A DNA stretch of 30,008 bases, from contig DDCB01000024.1 in NCBI GenBank assembly GCA_002335425.1, forward strand, positions 11,062-41,069. Direction: 5' to 3'. The stretch is from Chthonomonas sp. UBA2017. GTDB taxonomy: Bacteria > Armatimonadota > Fimbriimonadia > Fimbriimonadales > Fimbriimonadaceae. The notes under the pieces were generated by a model that saw nothing but the letters and a program-made list of their open reading frames with translations, searched no databases and was not told the DNA's origin. Each line of letters begins with the position of its first letter. Within the stretch, counting starts at the first letter, position 1. The translations under genes were made by a program, and so were the position numbers. Positions 1 to 7,114 of the stretch are shown one piece after another.

Positions 1-303
1 TATCACGACTTGGACCCGGAGGAGAGCCTCTTTGACGCTTTGGTCTCGGCCGGAGAAGTGGACGAATCCTGGCCCCCAGCCGAGATCGAGCGGCGACGAT
101 TCGAGGCTCCCGAGGGGACCCGTGCCCGGCTTCGAGGGGCCATCGTCCGCGAGATGGCCTCGCAGATCACGCACCTTTCTTGGAGCAAGGTGAGCGTTTT
201 GGATCAGGAATGGATGCTCCCGCCAGACCTGGAAGTCTTCGATCCTCTCGATTCTCCGACTCAGATCGAAGAGTTTTTGCGTAAGATAAAGAAAGCGCCA
301 TGA
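1..303 (+). CDS. Dop/PafA-family protein, C-terminal 100 residues (5' end outside window)
   Basis: The frame is open from base 1 and begins Tyr-His-Asp, like the LQYHD segment of Dop and PafA. This carboxylate-amine ligase/deamidase family conjugates or deamidates Pup and UBact. About 37 residues later comes PEGTRARLRG, the conserved PxxTRAxxRG element of the C-terminal domain, then a Trp-containing segment (LSWSKV) and a DPLDS tail, all at the expected places. The stop overlaps the start of the next gene (ATGA at 300-303), so the two are translationally coupled. By position, directly upstream of the modifier as dop is in mycobacteria, and because that modifier ends in Gln, the deamidase Dop is more likely than the ligase PafA. 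The TRARLRG wording is also close to PafA, and the ATP-binding half is off the window, so I leave the paralogue open. Confidence 0.72.
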   Translation, partial: YHDLDPEESLFDALVSAGEVDESWPPAEIERRRFEAPEGTRARLRGAIVREMASQITHLSWSKVSVLDQEWMLPPDLEVFDPLDSPTQIEEFLRKIKKAP

Positions 304-482
304 TCACCGCCGACCGAACCACTCGCCGCCTGACCGAAGAGCCCGAACGCAAGCACGCCGACGAAGACGGGCCCCAAAAGCCCGATCTGAAAAAACCTGC
401 CGGGCCGAATGAACTGCTCAAGCGCATGAAGAATGTGGACCCTGACCAGGCGAAAAAATACCGCCAACGAAGCGGGCAATGA
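300..482 (+). CDS. ubact: UBact-like ubiquitin-like protein modifier (60 aa)
   Basis: A 60-residue, highly charged protein without Cys or Trp, apparently disordered, sits between a Dop/PafA-family gene and a proteasome beta gene. It matches my memory of UBact, the Pup-like modifier described in some Gram-negative phyla: a start like MITADRT, a central DGPQKPDLKKP element, then LLKRMKNVDPDQAKKYRQR and a C-terminal Ser-Gly-Gln. The Gly-Gln end parallels mycobacterial Pup, which must be deamidated to Gly-Glu by Dop before its terminal Glu is linked to target lysines. Eight lysines could act as acceptors or recognition points. Start and stop overlap both neighbours by ATGA (300-303 and 479-482), so stoichiometry is probably set by coupled translation. 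Not seen here: the ATPase (Mpa/ARC) that would deliver tagged proteins. Confidence 0.85.
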   Translation: MITADRTTRRLTEEPERKHADEDGPQKPDLKKPAGPNELLKRMKNVDPDQAKKYRQRSGQ

Positions 483-1219
483 ACGTCGCTCCCCCGCGAT
501 CTTTTGCCGACCTCGTCGGCTTCGAATTTAAGCCCTCTGGGCATCACAAAGAGACCCACGGTACGACCGTGGTCATGCTTCGATACCGCGACGGCATCTT
601 GATCCTGGCCGATCGTCGAGCCACGATGGGCAACTTGATCATGTTCGATCAAGCGGAGAAGATCCTGCCCCTCGACGACCGGACGGTGGTCGCGATCAGC
701 GGCTCGTTCGCTCGCTCGATTGAGGTGTGCCGGCTTCTGAAACACAGCTTCAAGTACTACCGGCGGATGCACCTCCAGCCGATCAGCTTGGCGGGAAAAC
801 TTCAAGAGATCAGTCGGGCCTTGAGCAACAACTTGCCGATGGCGATGAATGGGATCGGACTCTTTTTGCCGATCTTGGCGGCTTACGACCCTCCGGCCGA
901 CCAGTTTCATCTGTTTTTCTTTGATTCGGCAGGGGCGAGTTTTCAAAACACCGAGTTTGCCTGCGCAGGCAGCGGCTCGGAGCGAATTCGGGGGATTTTT
1001 GATTACGTCCAGCGCACCAGCAAGCCGTGGGATCAACGACCCCTGAAAGAGGTGCTCCTCGAAGGGCTTCGGATGCTCGACATCGCCGCCGATCTCGACA
1101 GCGCCACCGGCGGATTTGCCAAGATTCTGCCTGCGGCCCAGGTGCTGGAGCGAACGGGCGTCCGAGCGGTCGATCCGAAAATGCTCCAAGAGGCGGTCGA
1201 CATAGTCTTAGCGGATTAA
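479..1219 (+). CDS. prcB: 20S proteasome beta subunit
   Basis: The 246-residue protein has a propeptide of about 28 residues ending His-Gly, followed by Thr29, the expected N-terminal nucleophile after autocleavage (THG/TTVVM). Counting Thr29 as Thr1, Asp17 falls on Asp45 (LADRRAT) and Lys33 on Lys61 (AEKI), the exact catalytic spacing of proteasome beta subunits. An AGSGSERIRG segment (residues 163-172) matches the conserved GSGS element that holds the active-site serine. It would form the proteolytic rings that degrade UBact-tagged proteins. HslV is less likely: the neighbours are Dop/PafA and UBact, and there is no hslU. No prcA follows; the next gene is convergent and shares the stop palindrome TTAA at 1216-1219. 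The alpha-ring gene must lie upstream or elsewhere. Confidence 0.9.
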   Translation: MNVAPPRSFADLVGFEFKPSGHHKETHGTTVVMLRYRDGILILADRRATMGNLIMFDQAEKILPLDDRTVVAISGSFARSIEVCRLLKHSFKYYRRMHLQPISLAGKLQEISRALSNNLPMAMNGIGLFLPILAAYDPPADQFHLFFFDSAGASFQNTEFACAGSGSERIRGIFDYVQRTSKPWDQRPLKEVLLEGLRMLDIAADLDSATGGFAKILPAAQVLERTGVRAVDPKMLQEAVDIVLAD

Positions 1220-2115
1220 CCGAAGCGCATCCCCAGTCTGTGGCCCAATTCGCGGACGATCTCGTCGATGAGGCTCGGGTCGGGCTCGACCAAAGGCAGT
1301 CGGAGCCGGGCCGAATCGATCCAACCCCGTCGCTGGAGGATCGCTTTGTGGGTCCCGGGCTGGGCCGAGGCTCGAAGCCGCATGATGAGCGACCTCAGGA
1401 GGGCGAATTTGGTTTCGGCGGACTCTCGACGGGGCGGACTCCCTTCTTGCCACTCGCGAACGATCTGGCTCAGCCACTCGGGCACCGAGTTGGATGCGCC
1501 ACTGATGCTCCCGGACCATCCCGCCTCAAGGGCCTCGATGAGGAGCGTTTCGTCCCCGACAAAGAGACTCTTTTCTGGGCCGACAGCCTGGCGATACGCG
1601 ATGAGATTGCCAGATTCGCCGCTCGAATCTTTGGCTCCCCAGAACTGCGGGTGAGCGGCAAGACTCGCCAAAAAGTCTGGGCTCATGGTGAACCCGGTCA
1701 TCTTCGGAAAGTTGTACACCAAGACTCCGACCGGCGAATCGTCGAGAACTCGTAAAAACCAGTCTCGAATCCCGGATTCAGGTGCCGAGCGAAAGTACCC
1801 GGGCGCCATCAGGAGGACCGCTTGAGCCCCACTTTCGGCGGCCCTTCGGCACGACCAACGAGCTTCTTCCAGGCTGGGGGTTGAGATTCCCAGAATTCGG
1901 ATCATCGTGCCCGCGCTGGACTGGGTCTGGGCGATCAGGTCGCGTTTCTCGGTCGCGCTGAGCGAAGGGCCTTCGCCGTTCGTCCCGGCAAGCACGGCGC
2001 CTTGGCAACCGGCTGCTTCAAATCCAGCCAAGAGCCGGGCCACCCCAGCGAAATCAACTCGCCCCTTTTCGTCAAACGGGGTCACCATCGCCGGATAAAG
2101 GCCGGGGGGGATCAT
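1216..2115 (-). CDS. DapA-family (class I) aldolase/synthase
   Basis: A 299-residue TIM-barrel protein of the dihydrodipicolinate synthase/N-acetylneuraminate lyase family. It opens GLYPAMVTPFD, has the carboxylate-binding loop GTNGEG at 44-49, the catalytic Tyr134 (VYNFP) and the Schiff-base Lys162 (GAKDSSG), all at canonical positions. The loop reads GTNGE rather than the GTTGE typical of true DapA, which leans towards a 2-keto-acid aldolase (hydroxy-oxoglutarate or ketodeoxygluconate type). The substrate cannot be decided from sequence. I place the start at the ATG at 2115, which gives the usual N-terminus; an earlier in-frame codon would add 27 unlike residues overlapping the upstream gene. 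A CATACT hexamer lies 6 nt upstream. Its stop overlaps that of prcB. Confidence 0.85.
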   Translation of the reverse strand: MIPPGLYPAMVTPFDEKGRVDFAGVARLLAGFEAAGCQGAVLAGTNGEGPSLSATEKRDLIAQTQSSAGTMIRILGISTPSLEEARWSCRRAAESGAQAVLLMAPGYFRSAPESGIRDWFLRVLDDSPVGVLVYNFPKMTGFTMSPDFLASLAAHPQFWGAKDSSGESGNLIAYRQAVGPEKSLFVGDETLLIEALEAGWSGSISGASNSVPEWLSQIVREWQEGSPPRRESAETKFALLRSLIMRLRASAQPGTHKAILQRRGWIDSARLRLPLVEPDPSLIDEIVRELGHRLGMRFG

Positions 2116-2121
2116 GCCTTC

Positions 2122-2127
2122 AGTATG
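2122..2127 (-). promoter_or_regulatory. Candidate -10 element (CATACT) for the DapA-family gene
   Basis: On the minus strand CATACT is followed by exactly 6 nt (GAAGGC) and the ATG at 2115. This is the same geometry as before gatC, purN and two other genes, and would give a leaderless mRNA. There is no convincing -35. GAAGG could also serve as a weak, very close Shine-Dalgarno sequence, and the gene may simply be co-transcribed with its upstream neighbour. Confidence 0.4.
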
Positions 2128-2137
2128 GCGGCTCGGA

Positions 2138-2650
2138 TCAGGAAATCGGAGGAAGAGCCCGTCGGACCCCGCGCAAACAGGCGGAGTACCCTTCAAACCG
2201 GTCGCTCAGCTCGCGAAAGAGCGGTGCCTCCTGATCGTAGGGCGGGTGATTGAAGGTGCTCACCACGTAGTAGGACTGCTTGGCTTGTTCGGTGTAGTTA
2301 CAGAGCAGATCGAGCCCGTCGTGCCAGCGCAACCGCCGAAGGAACTCGGGATAGACCCCGGACCAAAAGAGGATGTAATCGCCGACGTGCTTGTGGACTT
2401 GTCGCTCGCGGTCGAACGACTCGGCCCGAGTGCGAATGTCGCCTTCGGCGACCATCTCAGTGACCGAAGAGAGCCTGCGACCCAATGGATCGCGCAGCCC
2501 AAAGATCTGGTCGGTGTGCAAGAAATCACAAAGAACCCGGCTCAAATAGCGGACGGCTTCAGGCTGAGCATCCGGGCCGAGCGTTTCTTGGGCTGACTCT
2601 TGAATCAGCTCTTGAAACCAGGGTCCTAATGGCTGTTGAGGTGGTTGCAT
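2138..2650 (-). CDS. Conserved-looking hypothetical protein (170 aa)
   Basis: I do not recognise a named family. The protein is soluble, without signal peptide or membrane segment. It has a hydrophilic Gln/Pro-rich N-terminus, then helices with aromatic-rich stretches (VGDYILFWSGVYPEFL near residue 100 and YYVVSTF near 130) and a basic end. GC content and codon use match the neighbours. A GAGGG sequence 7 nt before the ATG is a reasonable ribosome binding site, unlike the leaderless neighbours. It lies 22 nt upstream of the DapA-family gene on the same strand and may share its transcript. The aromatic/acidic pattern suggests a compact helical domain, but no function is inferred. Confidence 0.65.
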   Translation of the reverse strand: MQPPQQPLGPWFQELIQESAQETLGPDAQPEAVRYLSRVLCDFLHTDQIFGLRDPLGRRLSSVTEMVAEGDIRTRAESFDRERQVHKHVGDYILFWSGVYPEFLRRLRWHDGLDLLCNYTEQAKQSYYVVSTFNHPPYDQEAPLFRELSDRFEGYSACLRGVRRALPPIS

Positions 2651-2686
2651 CGTTCGCCCTCATTCCCTTGAGTCGATTCTTGAGGG

Positions 2687-2708
2687 CCTAAAGTTCGCCC
2701 GAACTAGG
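2687..2708. repeat. Inverted repeat in a divergent intergenic region
   Basis: AGTTCG-CC-CGAACT (2692-2705) is a perfect 6+2+6 inverted repeat. It extends outward as CCTA/AGG with two extra A residues on the left arm. It lies 36 bp before the start of the leftward gene at 2650 and 150 bp before the rightward gene at 2856, so a dimeric regulator could bind there. There is no T-run, which argues against a terminator. The rest of 2651-2855 shows no clear -10 or -35. Confidence 0.4.
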
Positions 2709-2855
2709 TCCTCCTCGACGCATTACCCCTTTTTTTCCAGGTTCCTGCCGAGAATTCCCCGTGGAAATCACGAGGAATTCGGTGCGGTTTGCCCGTCTGG
2801 ATGCGTCGAAAGAACAGGAGCCCTCACTCAACGAGGGCATCAGGACCGATTTGCG

Positions 2856-3797
2856 ATGAGTTTGTGTACCAAATGCCGCGCCCCGTTGCCCGATGGGGCT
2901 CGATTTTGTATGAATTGCGGTCAGGCCTCAGCCCCCTTGGCGGGTGGGGCGAGCTTCCCTACGTCCGCACCGTCGTCGGTGCCGAAGATCGCCGCAATCG
3001 TGGCGATCGGCGTGATCACGCTCTTCGGACTCGGGTGGGGGCTTCGGGCCGCGGGCATCCTGAAGCTGGGCGGCTCGGCCGGCGGCGAAGTGACGAAGGC
3101 ATCGAATTCGATCGGCGGTGAGATTTTGAAGCTCCCTGGCCAAGCAGGAGGCGAGATCACGCGGGTGCACAACGAACGAAAGACCATGCCCAAGGAGATT
3201 TACGACTGGCTGGAGCACTTGAGAAAAACCGACGAAAAAGCGGCTCAACTGAGCTCCAAGCAGGTCTCCGACTTGTCGATCACCAAGATTCTTACTCAAA
3301 CCGGGGTGTCGGAAGACACGATGAGAGCGCTTCTTTGGGGCGACCCCGGACAAGCTGAACTCCGACCGCCGACCGACGATCTGGCAAAGAAAGCTCAAGC
3401 GGCCCAAGCCGAATGGGAAGAGCTTCGGCGGTTCTTTAATGAGTACCCCCCTCCGCCCGAGTGCATTCCCATCCGAAACAGCTACGAGCAAGGCCTCAAA
3501 GAGACCGGGGGCATGATTTATGAAATCCTCACCGCCATCGCCCAAGTCTTTGAGGACCCGAGCAAGGCCCACCAGATGGTGAGCGCGATGAAAGGGGACA
3601 GCGTCGCCCGAATCGACGAACGCCGAAAAGAATCGGATCGCCAAGTTCAAGAAGTTTGTGACCGATACGACACGCGCAAATGGTTCTCGATCCCCGGCGA
3701 TTTTGGCGGTGGCATGATGGGTCAGATGGGCCTGCCGAACGTCGGACCGACGCCGCAAAACATAAGTCCGCCCCCTTCGCCCTCTTCCGACCCCTAG
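2856..3797 (+). CDS. Zinc-ribbon, single-pass membrane protein
   Basis: A 313-residue protein. Residues 4-21 form a zinc ribbon with CxxC pairs Cys4/Cys7 and Cys18/Cys21 (CTKCRAPLPDG, then FCMNCGQ), the common bacterial 'zinc_ribbon_2' type. A Ser/Pro-rich linker leads to a transmembrane helix at about 42-68. The remaining 240 residues are charged and mostly helical, with repeated Gly-Gly-Glu units (GGEVTKASN, GGEILKLPG, GGEITRVHN) just after the membrane, and a Pro-rich C-terminus. The order suggests a cytoplasmic ribbon and a large exported or periplasmic part, or the reverse. I know no function for this architecture. The ATG has only a distant AGGA as a ribosome site. tRNA-Ser follows 45 bp after the stop. 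Confidence 0.75.
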   Translation: MSLCTKCRAPLPDGARFCMNCGQASAPLAGGASFPTSAPSSVPKIAAIVAIGVITLFGLGWGLRAAGILKLGGSAGGEVTKASNSIGGEILKLPGQAGGEITRVHNERKTMPKEIYDWLEHLRKTDEKAAQLSSKQVSDLSITKILTQTGVSEDTMRALLWGDPGQAELRPPTDDLAKKAQAAQAEWEELRRFFNEYPPPPECIPIRNSYEQGLKETGGMIYEILTAIAQVFEDPSKAHQMVSAMKGDSVARIDERRKESDRQVQEVCDRYDTRKWFSIPGDFGGGMMGQMGLPNVGPTPQNISPPPSPSSDP

Positions 3798-3818
3798 GAC
3801 TGAGCCGATCATTCCGGA

Positions 3819-3824
3819 TATACT
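3819..3824 (+). promoter_or_regulatory. Candidate -10 element (TATACT) for tRNA-Ser
   Basis: TATACT lies 18 bp before the first base of the tRNA, placing transcription start around 3831, a normal short tRNA leader. No good -35 hexamer is seen at 16-18 bp. The transcript would continue into the transglycosylase gene. Confidence 0.45.
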
Positions 3825-3842
3825 GATGAAATTCCGATACGC

Positions 3843-3933
3843 GGACAGATGGCTGAGTGGTCGAAAGCGCCCGCCTGCTAAGTGGGTAGGGGATTATATC
3901 CCCTCTCGGGTTCGAATCCCGATCTGTCCGCCA
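3843..3933 (+). tRNA. tRNA-Ser (anticodon GCT)
   Basis: A 91-nt class II tRNA. The acceptor stem pairs GGACAGA (3843-3849) with TCTGTCC (3923-3929), discriminator G at 3930, and CCA encoded at 3931-3933. The anticodon stem is CCCGC/GTGGG around the loop CTGCTAA; the anticodon GCT at 3877-3879 reads AGC and AGU. A long variable arm (GGGGATTATATCCCC core) identifies a serine tRNA, and the T loop TTCGAAT is intact. The next coding start lies only 11 nt downstream, so its mRNA leader is the trailer of this tRNA. Confidence 0.97.
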
Positions 3934-3944
3934 GAGACCTCACC

Positions 3945-4964
3945 ATGAAGCGTTTTTGGGTGCTCATCGGGTTGTGGGGAGCCATGATCTCCGCGGGGTC
4001 CGCTCAGACTCTGAGCGAGTATCTCAAGTTGCGACAATCCTTGGGGATCACGCAAGCCTCCGGGGTCCAAGCCTTGGAAACTCTGGTAGGCCAGCGAACT
4101 TTGGAAGTCAGCGGGATCGTCAAGGGCTCCGTTCGAATCGGCGACGCCGGAACGTTGATCTTAGAGACCTCCGATGGCGGCGAAATCCATGTCGATACGT
4201 CCAAGATCCCCGAGTGGTTGACCGGATCGAGCGTCCCGGCAAGGCTCCTGATTCGAGCCTCGCGAGCGACTGAGACCTCGGGTCTGCGGGCGACGTTGCT
4301 CGGCGCGGCCGCCGAAGCCGACATGCGCAAAGTCGACCAAGCGGCAGCCCAAAAGCGCGCGACCGCATCGGCCAAAACCCCACCGTCGAGCTCGCCAAGC
4401 ACGACCCGGCAGCGAGGGCGCCCCGCCAAAATGCCGGGAAATCTGCCTCCGCCTCCGAAGCAAACCAAGAACTGGTCGTTGCCAGGGAGCGACGCTCTGC
4501 CCTACTACGCTCAGTTCATTCGGCAACGGAATAAGCGACTGAGTGCCGCCGAGGCTGAAAAGATCGCACGGGGCATCATTGGGTTCAGCATTCAGTATGG
4601 GGTAGACGCCCGGTTGATCATGGCGATGGTTCTCGTCGAAAGCGGATTCAATCCTTCGGCCACCAGCCGAGCCGGAGCGATGGGACTCGGGCAATTGATG
4701 CCCGGCACCGCCCGGGGCATGGGCGTCAGCAACGCCTACGACACCACCGAGAATCTTTGGGGCACCGTCCGCTTGGTCCGAGGACACCTCGAAAAGTACA
4801 ACAAGAAGACAAATGATGGCTACGAGGCCCTCGTCTTAGCGCTGGCCGCTTACAATGCGGGCAGTGGAGCAGTGCGGCGGCATGGCGGAGTGCCGCCGTT
4901 CCGAGAAACCCAAAATTACATCCGCAAGGTCATCACGACCTACCAGAGTCTGATTGGAGGCTAA
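3945..4964 (+). CDS. Secreted lytic transglycosylase (SLT/goose-lysozyme-like domain)
   Basis: A 339-residue protein that cleaves peptidoglycan glycan strands. It has a signal peptide (MKRFWVLIGLWGAM, probable cut after Ala-Gln near 21). Residues 45-125 form a beta-rich, OB-like domain (VSGIVKGSVRIG, LILETSDG). A Ser/Pro/Lys linker spans 135-180, and the SLT catalytic domain runs from 205 to 337. Glu232 in LVESGFNP is the general acid. MGLGQLMPGTA (246-256) and AAYNAGSGAV (301-310) are the family's other signature blocks. The ATG at 3945 is chosen because it opens the signal peptide; earlier in-frame codons lie inside the tRNA. Its leader is only the 11 nt after tRNA-Ser with no ribosome site, so expression probably depends on tRNA 3' processing. 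The convergent next gene ends 7 nt beyond the stop, with no terminator. Confidence 0.93.
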   Translation: MKRFWVLIGLWGAMISAGSAQTLSEYLKLRQSLGITQASGVQALETLVGQRTLEVSGIVKGSVRIGDAGTLILETSDGGEIHVDTSKIPEWLTGSSVPARLLIRASRATETSGLRATLLGAAAEADMRKVDQAAAQKRATASAKTPPSSSPSTTRQRGRPAKMPGNLPPPPKQTKNWSLPGSDALPYYAQFIRQRNKRLSAAEAEKIARGIIGFSIQYGVDARLIMAMVLVESGFNPSATSRAGAMGLGQLMPGTARGMGVSNAYDTTENLWGTVRLVRGHLEKYNKKTNDGYEALVLALAAYNAGSGAVRRHGGVPPFRETQNYIRKVITTYQSLIGG

Positions 4965-4971
4965 TCCGGAC

Positions 4972-7080
4972 TCATCGAGGGGACGGGCGGCAGGGTTGCT
5001 GGAGGGCTCGGGTCGCCTCGTCGAGAGTGTATGGGCCGCTCGCCGAATTCCCTCGCATCAAATAGATGCCGGGCAGACGACTGGCGAGAATCGGTCGAAC
5101 CAAGTCCGATGCCGGGATCACAAGTCGATGGGGAGCTCTTTGGAAAAGAGCAAGTGCGAGGCCCAATCGGTCGGGGCCGGTTGTGACAGCGTAATAGTCG
5201 TCCCGAGTGAGAAGCGCGGCGTGGAAGAAGCTCGAGAATCCGTTCTGGAGTTGGTTCGCCAGGGAGGAATAGACTCCAACCGAGCTCCTCGCCATCTGAT
5301 AGACTCGCTCTCCCGCCTGGGCGAGCTCGCCTTGGTTGTCCAGGCTGCGAAAGAGACAACCGTACTGAAAGCAGAGGCGGATCGCTTTGGCGGTCACCGA
5401 CTCCCGCGGGACATCGACGATGCTGGGGACGGCCAGATCGGGTGGGCTCGGATCGAGATGATCAAATTTGGCCGTGATCCAAATACCGCTTTGCGGTCCC
5501 TGAAAAACGAACAGGCCGCGTTGAAGCACCTTGAATCCGTCGAGCGCCCACTCGGACCGCCCGGTGGCGACGTACGCTTGCAGGCAGGCATCTGCGTAGG
5601 AGAGATAGTCGTCGAGGACGCGATGATCTTTGCTCCCAAAAGTTGCCGAGTGAAGAATGTCGTTGTCGCCGACTCGATATCGGTTGAGGGCTTGGAAGAA
5701 CTTCATCGCCTCGACGAAGCGCTCGGGGCTGTCGAGCAATCTTGCCGTCTCGATGAGCCGAGCGACAACTGAGCCGTTCACATCCAGATATCGCCTCCCC
5801 ACAAAGTAGTTCGGGGTGCCGTCATCGGGCGGTTGAAGCCGCTCAAGCATCTCTTCGAACTTCTCTGGGTCCCGAGTGAGAACTTCTGGGCTCGTCAAAA
5901 ACGGCAGCATCTGAGGATTGGTCTCGACGCGAAGGCCGAGGCTGTCGCGGAGCCAGGTGCGCTCGGCGGGTTCAAATTCTTGGCGGATGCGTTTGACTGA
6001 AACCGAGAGACGTTGACTCCGCTCCATCATCCCTTCGTCGCCGAGCCGCGCGGTGGCAAAGGAGTCATCAATCCAAAACTGCTGAGCAAAAGAGTCGAAT
6101 GTCCGCAACGCGAGTTCGCGAGCTAAAGGCGAGCGGCTCACGCGATACCAGCGAGCCAAGAAGCTCGCCATGGCCGCATTCTGTGAGGCGAGCTTGTCGG
6201 TCTCGACGGACCGCCAATCGAGCGACGCGGCCTGACGGAAGAAGCCGCCGTCGATCCAGTCCACGATCGGTGAGAGGAGCGCGGGTTCGAGCGAACTCTG
6301 AAGGGCCTCCAAATCACCCATGGCGAGCAGGTACCTCCAGGCCGGGATCGACAAAGTCTGCATCTGCCCCCGGGGCTGCCCACCCCAGATGGGGTGGGTG
6401 GAGCGACGGACAAACTCAAGATGAGCTTCGAAATCGGGCTCGGATCGACCTTGGGGACGAAGCAGCACCTGAGCCTCTTGCGCCTGGAGCGCCCCTGGAG
6501 GGTCGACCAGAGCCGCGGGGTCGCGCAGATTGTCCAGAGTTTCTCGGGTGCGCCGCATCGCCTCCAGGACGGCGGTGCCGTCGATCCGCTCGTCGGCCGA
6601 TCGACGCAAGACGGAGGTGATGAGCTTTCCCGTCGGGTCGAGAATATGAATCTGGATGCTGGGATCAAAGTAGCCGTCGGACCGGCTGAGCGGCAAAAAG
6701 ACTTCCCCCCACTCCGGATTTTCCGAAAGATCGACGCGAATACAGACGAACTCTTGCCGCAGTTGCTCGCGAACTTCTTTCGTCTGGAATGCGGAAACGT
6801 CGGTTAAACGACCGGCCCGACTCCAGGCTGCCCCCAGAGTCAAGAAGATCGGCTTGTTCAGCCGTCGGGCTTGCCGAAAAGCGTCATTCCCAACGGGATT
6901 CCAATCAATCGACTGGTTCACTCCGCGCACCAGAAACTCGCCGGGCTCGCCGGCCAAACGATTGGCCTCGGGTGGCGGCACCAACCGCTTCGTCAGGTAG
7001 ACGCCCGCGCCCAACACCACCAGGCAGGCGATGGTGCCCGTCGTCCAGGGATAGGAAAGACGCTGAAGGCGGCTCGGCAC
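4972..7080 (-). CDS. Membrane-anchored YyaL/DUF255-like protein with degenerate thioredoxin motif
   Basis: A 702-residue protein with an N-terminal transmembrane anchor (about 14-31), a thioredoxin-like domain (about 55-170) and a long (alpha/alpha)-barrel-like remainder, the layout of the YyaL/SSP411 (DUF255) family. The family's opening block is recognisable (DWNPVGNDAFRQARRLNKPIFLT would be its equivalent, at 59-81). However, the usual CHWC motif after the Lys-Pro-Ile-Phe-Leu strand is replaced by SRAG (87-90), so no thiol-disulfide chemistry is possible there. Typical members are soluble and near this length. Start GTG at 7080 follows a CATAAT hexamer by 6 nt. It is divergent from gatC across 34 bp. 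The family's biochemical role is not settled; here a structural or substrate-binding role of the thioredoxin fold is inferred. Confidence 0.75.
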   Translation of the reverse strand: MPSRLQRLSYPWTTGTIACLVVLGAGVYLTKRLVPPPEANRLAGEPGEFLVRGVNQSIDWNPVGNDAFRQARRLNKPIFLTLGAAWSRAGRLTDVSAFQTKEVREQLRQEFVCIRVDLSENPEWGEVFLPLSRSDGYFDPSIQIHILDPTGKLITSVLRRSADERIDGTAVLEAMRRTRETLDNLRDPAALVDPPGALQAQEAQVLLRPQGRSEPDFEAHLEFVRRSTHPIWGGQPRGQMQTLSIPAWRYLLAMGDLEALQSSLEPALLSPIVDWIDGGFFRQAASLDWRSVETDKLASQNAAMASFLARWYRVSRSPLARELALRTFDSFAQQFWIDDSFATARLGDEGMMERSQRLSVSVKRIRQEFEPAERTWLRDSLGLRVETNPQMLPFLTSPEVLTRDPEKFEEMLERLQPPDDGTPNYFVGRRYLDVNGSVVARLIETARLLDSPERFVEAMKFFQALNRYRVGDNDILHSATFGSKDHRVLDDYLSYADACLQAYVATGRSEWALDGFKVLQRGLFVFQGPQSGIWITAKFDHLDPSPPDLAVPSIVDVPRESVTAKAIRLCFQYGCLFRSLDNQGELAQAGERVYQMARSSVGVYSSLANQLQNGFSSFFHAALLTRDDYYAVTTGPDRLGLALALFQRAPHRLVIPASDLVRPILASRLPGIYLMRGNSASGPYTLDEATRALQQPCRPSPR

Positions 7081-7086
7081 AGGACC

Positions 7087-7092
7087 ATTATG
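7087..7092 (-). promoter_or_regulatory. -10 element (CATAAT) of leaderless leftward promoter
   Basis: On the minus strand CATAAT is followed by 6 nt (GGTCCT) and the GTG start at 7080, so transcription should begin at or within a base or two of the start codon. No -35 consensus is visible. The opposite strand carries a matching element 10 bp away for gatC. Confidence 0.6.
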
Positions 7093-7102
7093 GCGGCTCG
7101 GC

Positions 7103-7108
7103 TATAAT
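7103..7108 (+). promoter_or_regulatory. -10 element (TATAAT) of leaderless gatC promoter
   Basis: A perfect TATAAT is followed by 6 nt (CGTCTC) and the gatC ATG at 7115, leaving no room for a leader or ribosome binding site. No recognisable -35 lies 16-18 bp upstream (the region is already the divergent gene's start), so the promoter would rely on the -10. Confidence 0.7.
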
Positions 7109-7114
7109 CGTCTC

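Noticed and set aside
479..1219. HslV instead of a proteasome beta subunit
   Set aside because: HslV has no propeptide of this length and pairs with hslU. Here the partners are Dop/PafA and UBact.
2116..2196. Longer N-terminus for the DapA-family gene
   Set aside because: The extra 27 residues are unlike the family and overlap the upstream gene; the ATG at 2115 gives the canonical start.
2692..2705. AGTTCG-CC-CGAACT as an SOS (LexA) box
   Set aside because: Known boxes read CGAAC-N4-GTTCG or GTTC-N7-GTTC. Here the arms are reversed and 2 bp apart, and no SOS gene is adjacent.
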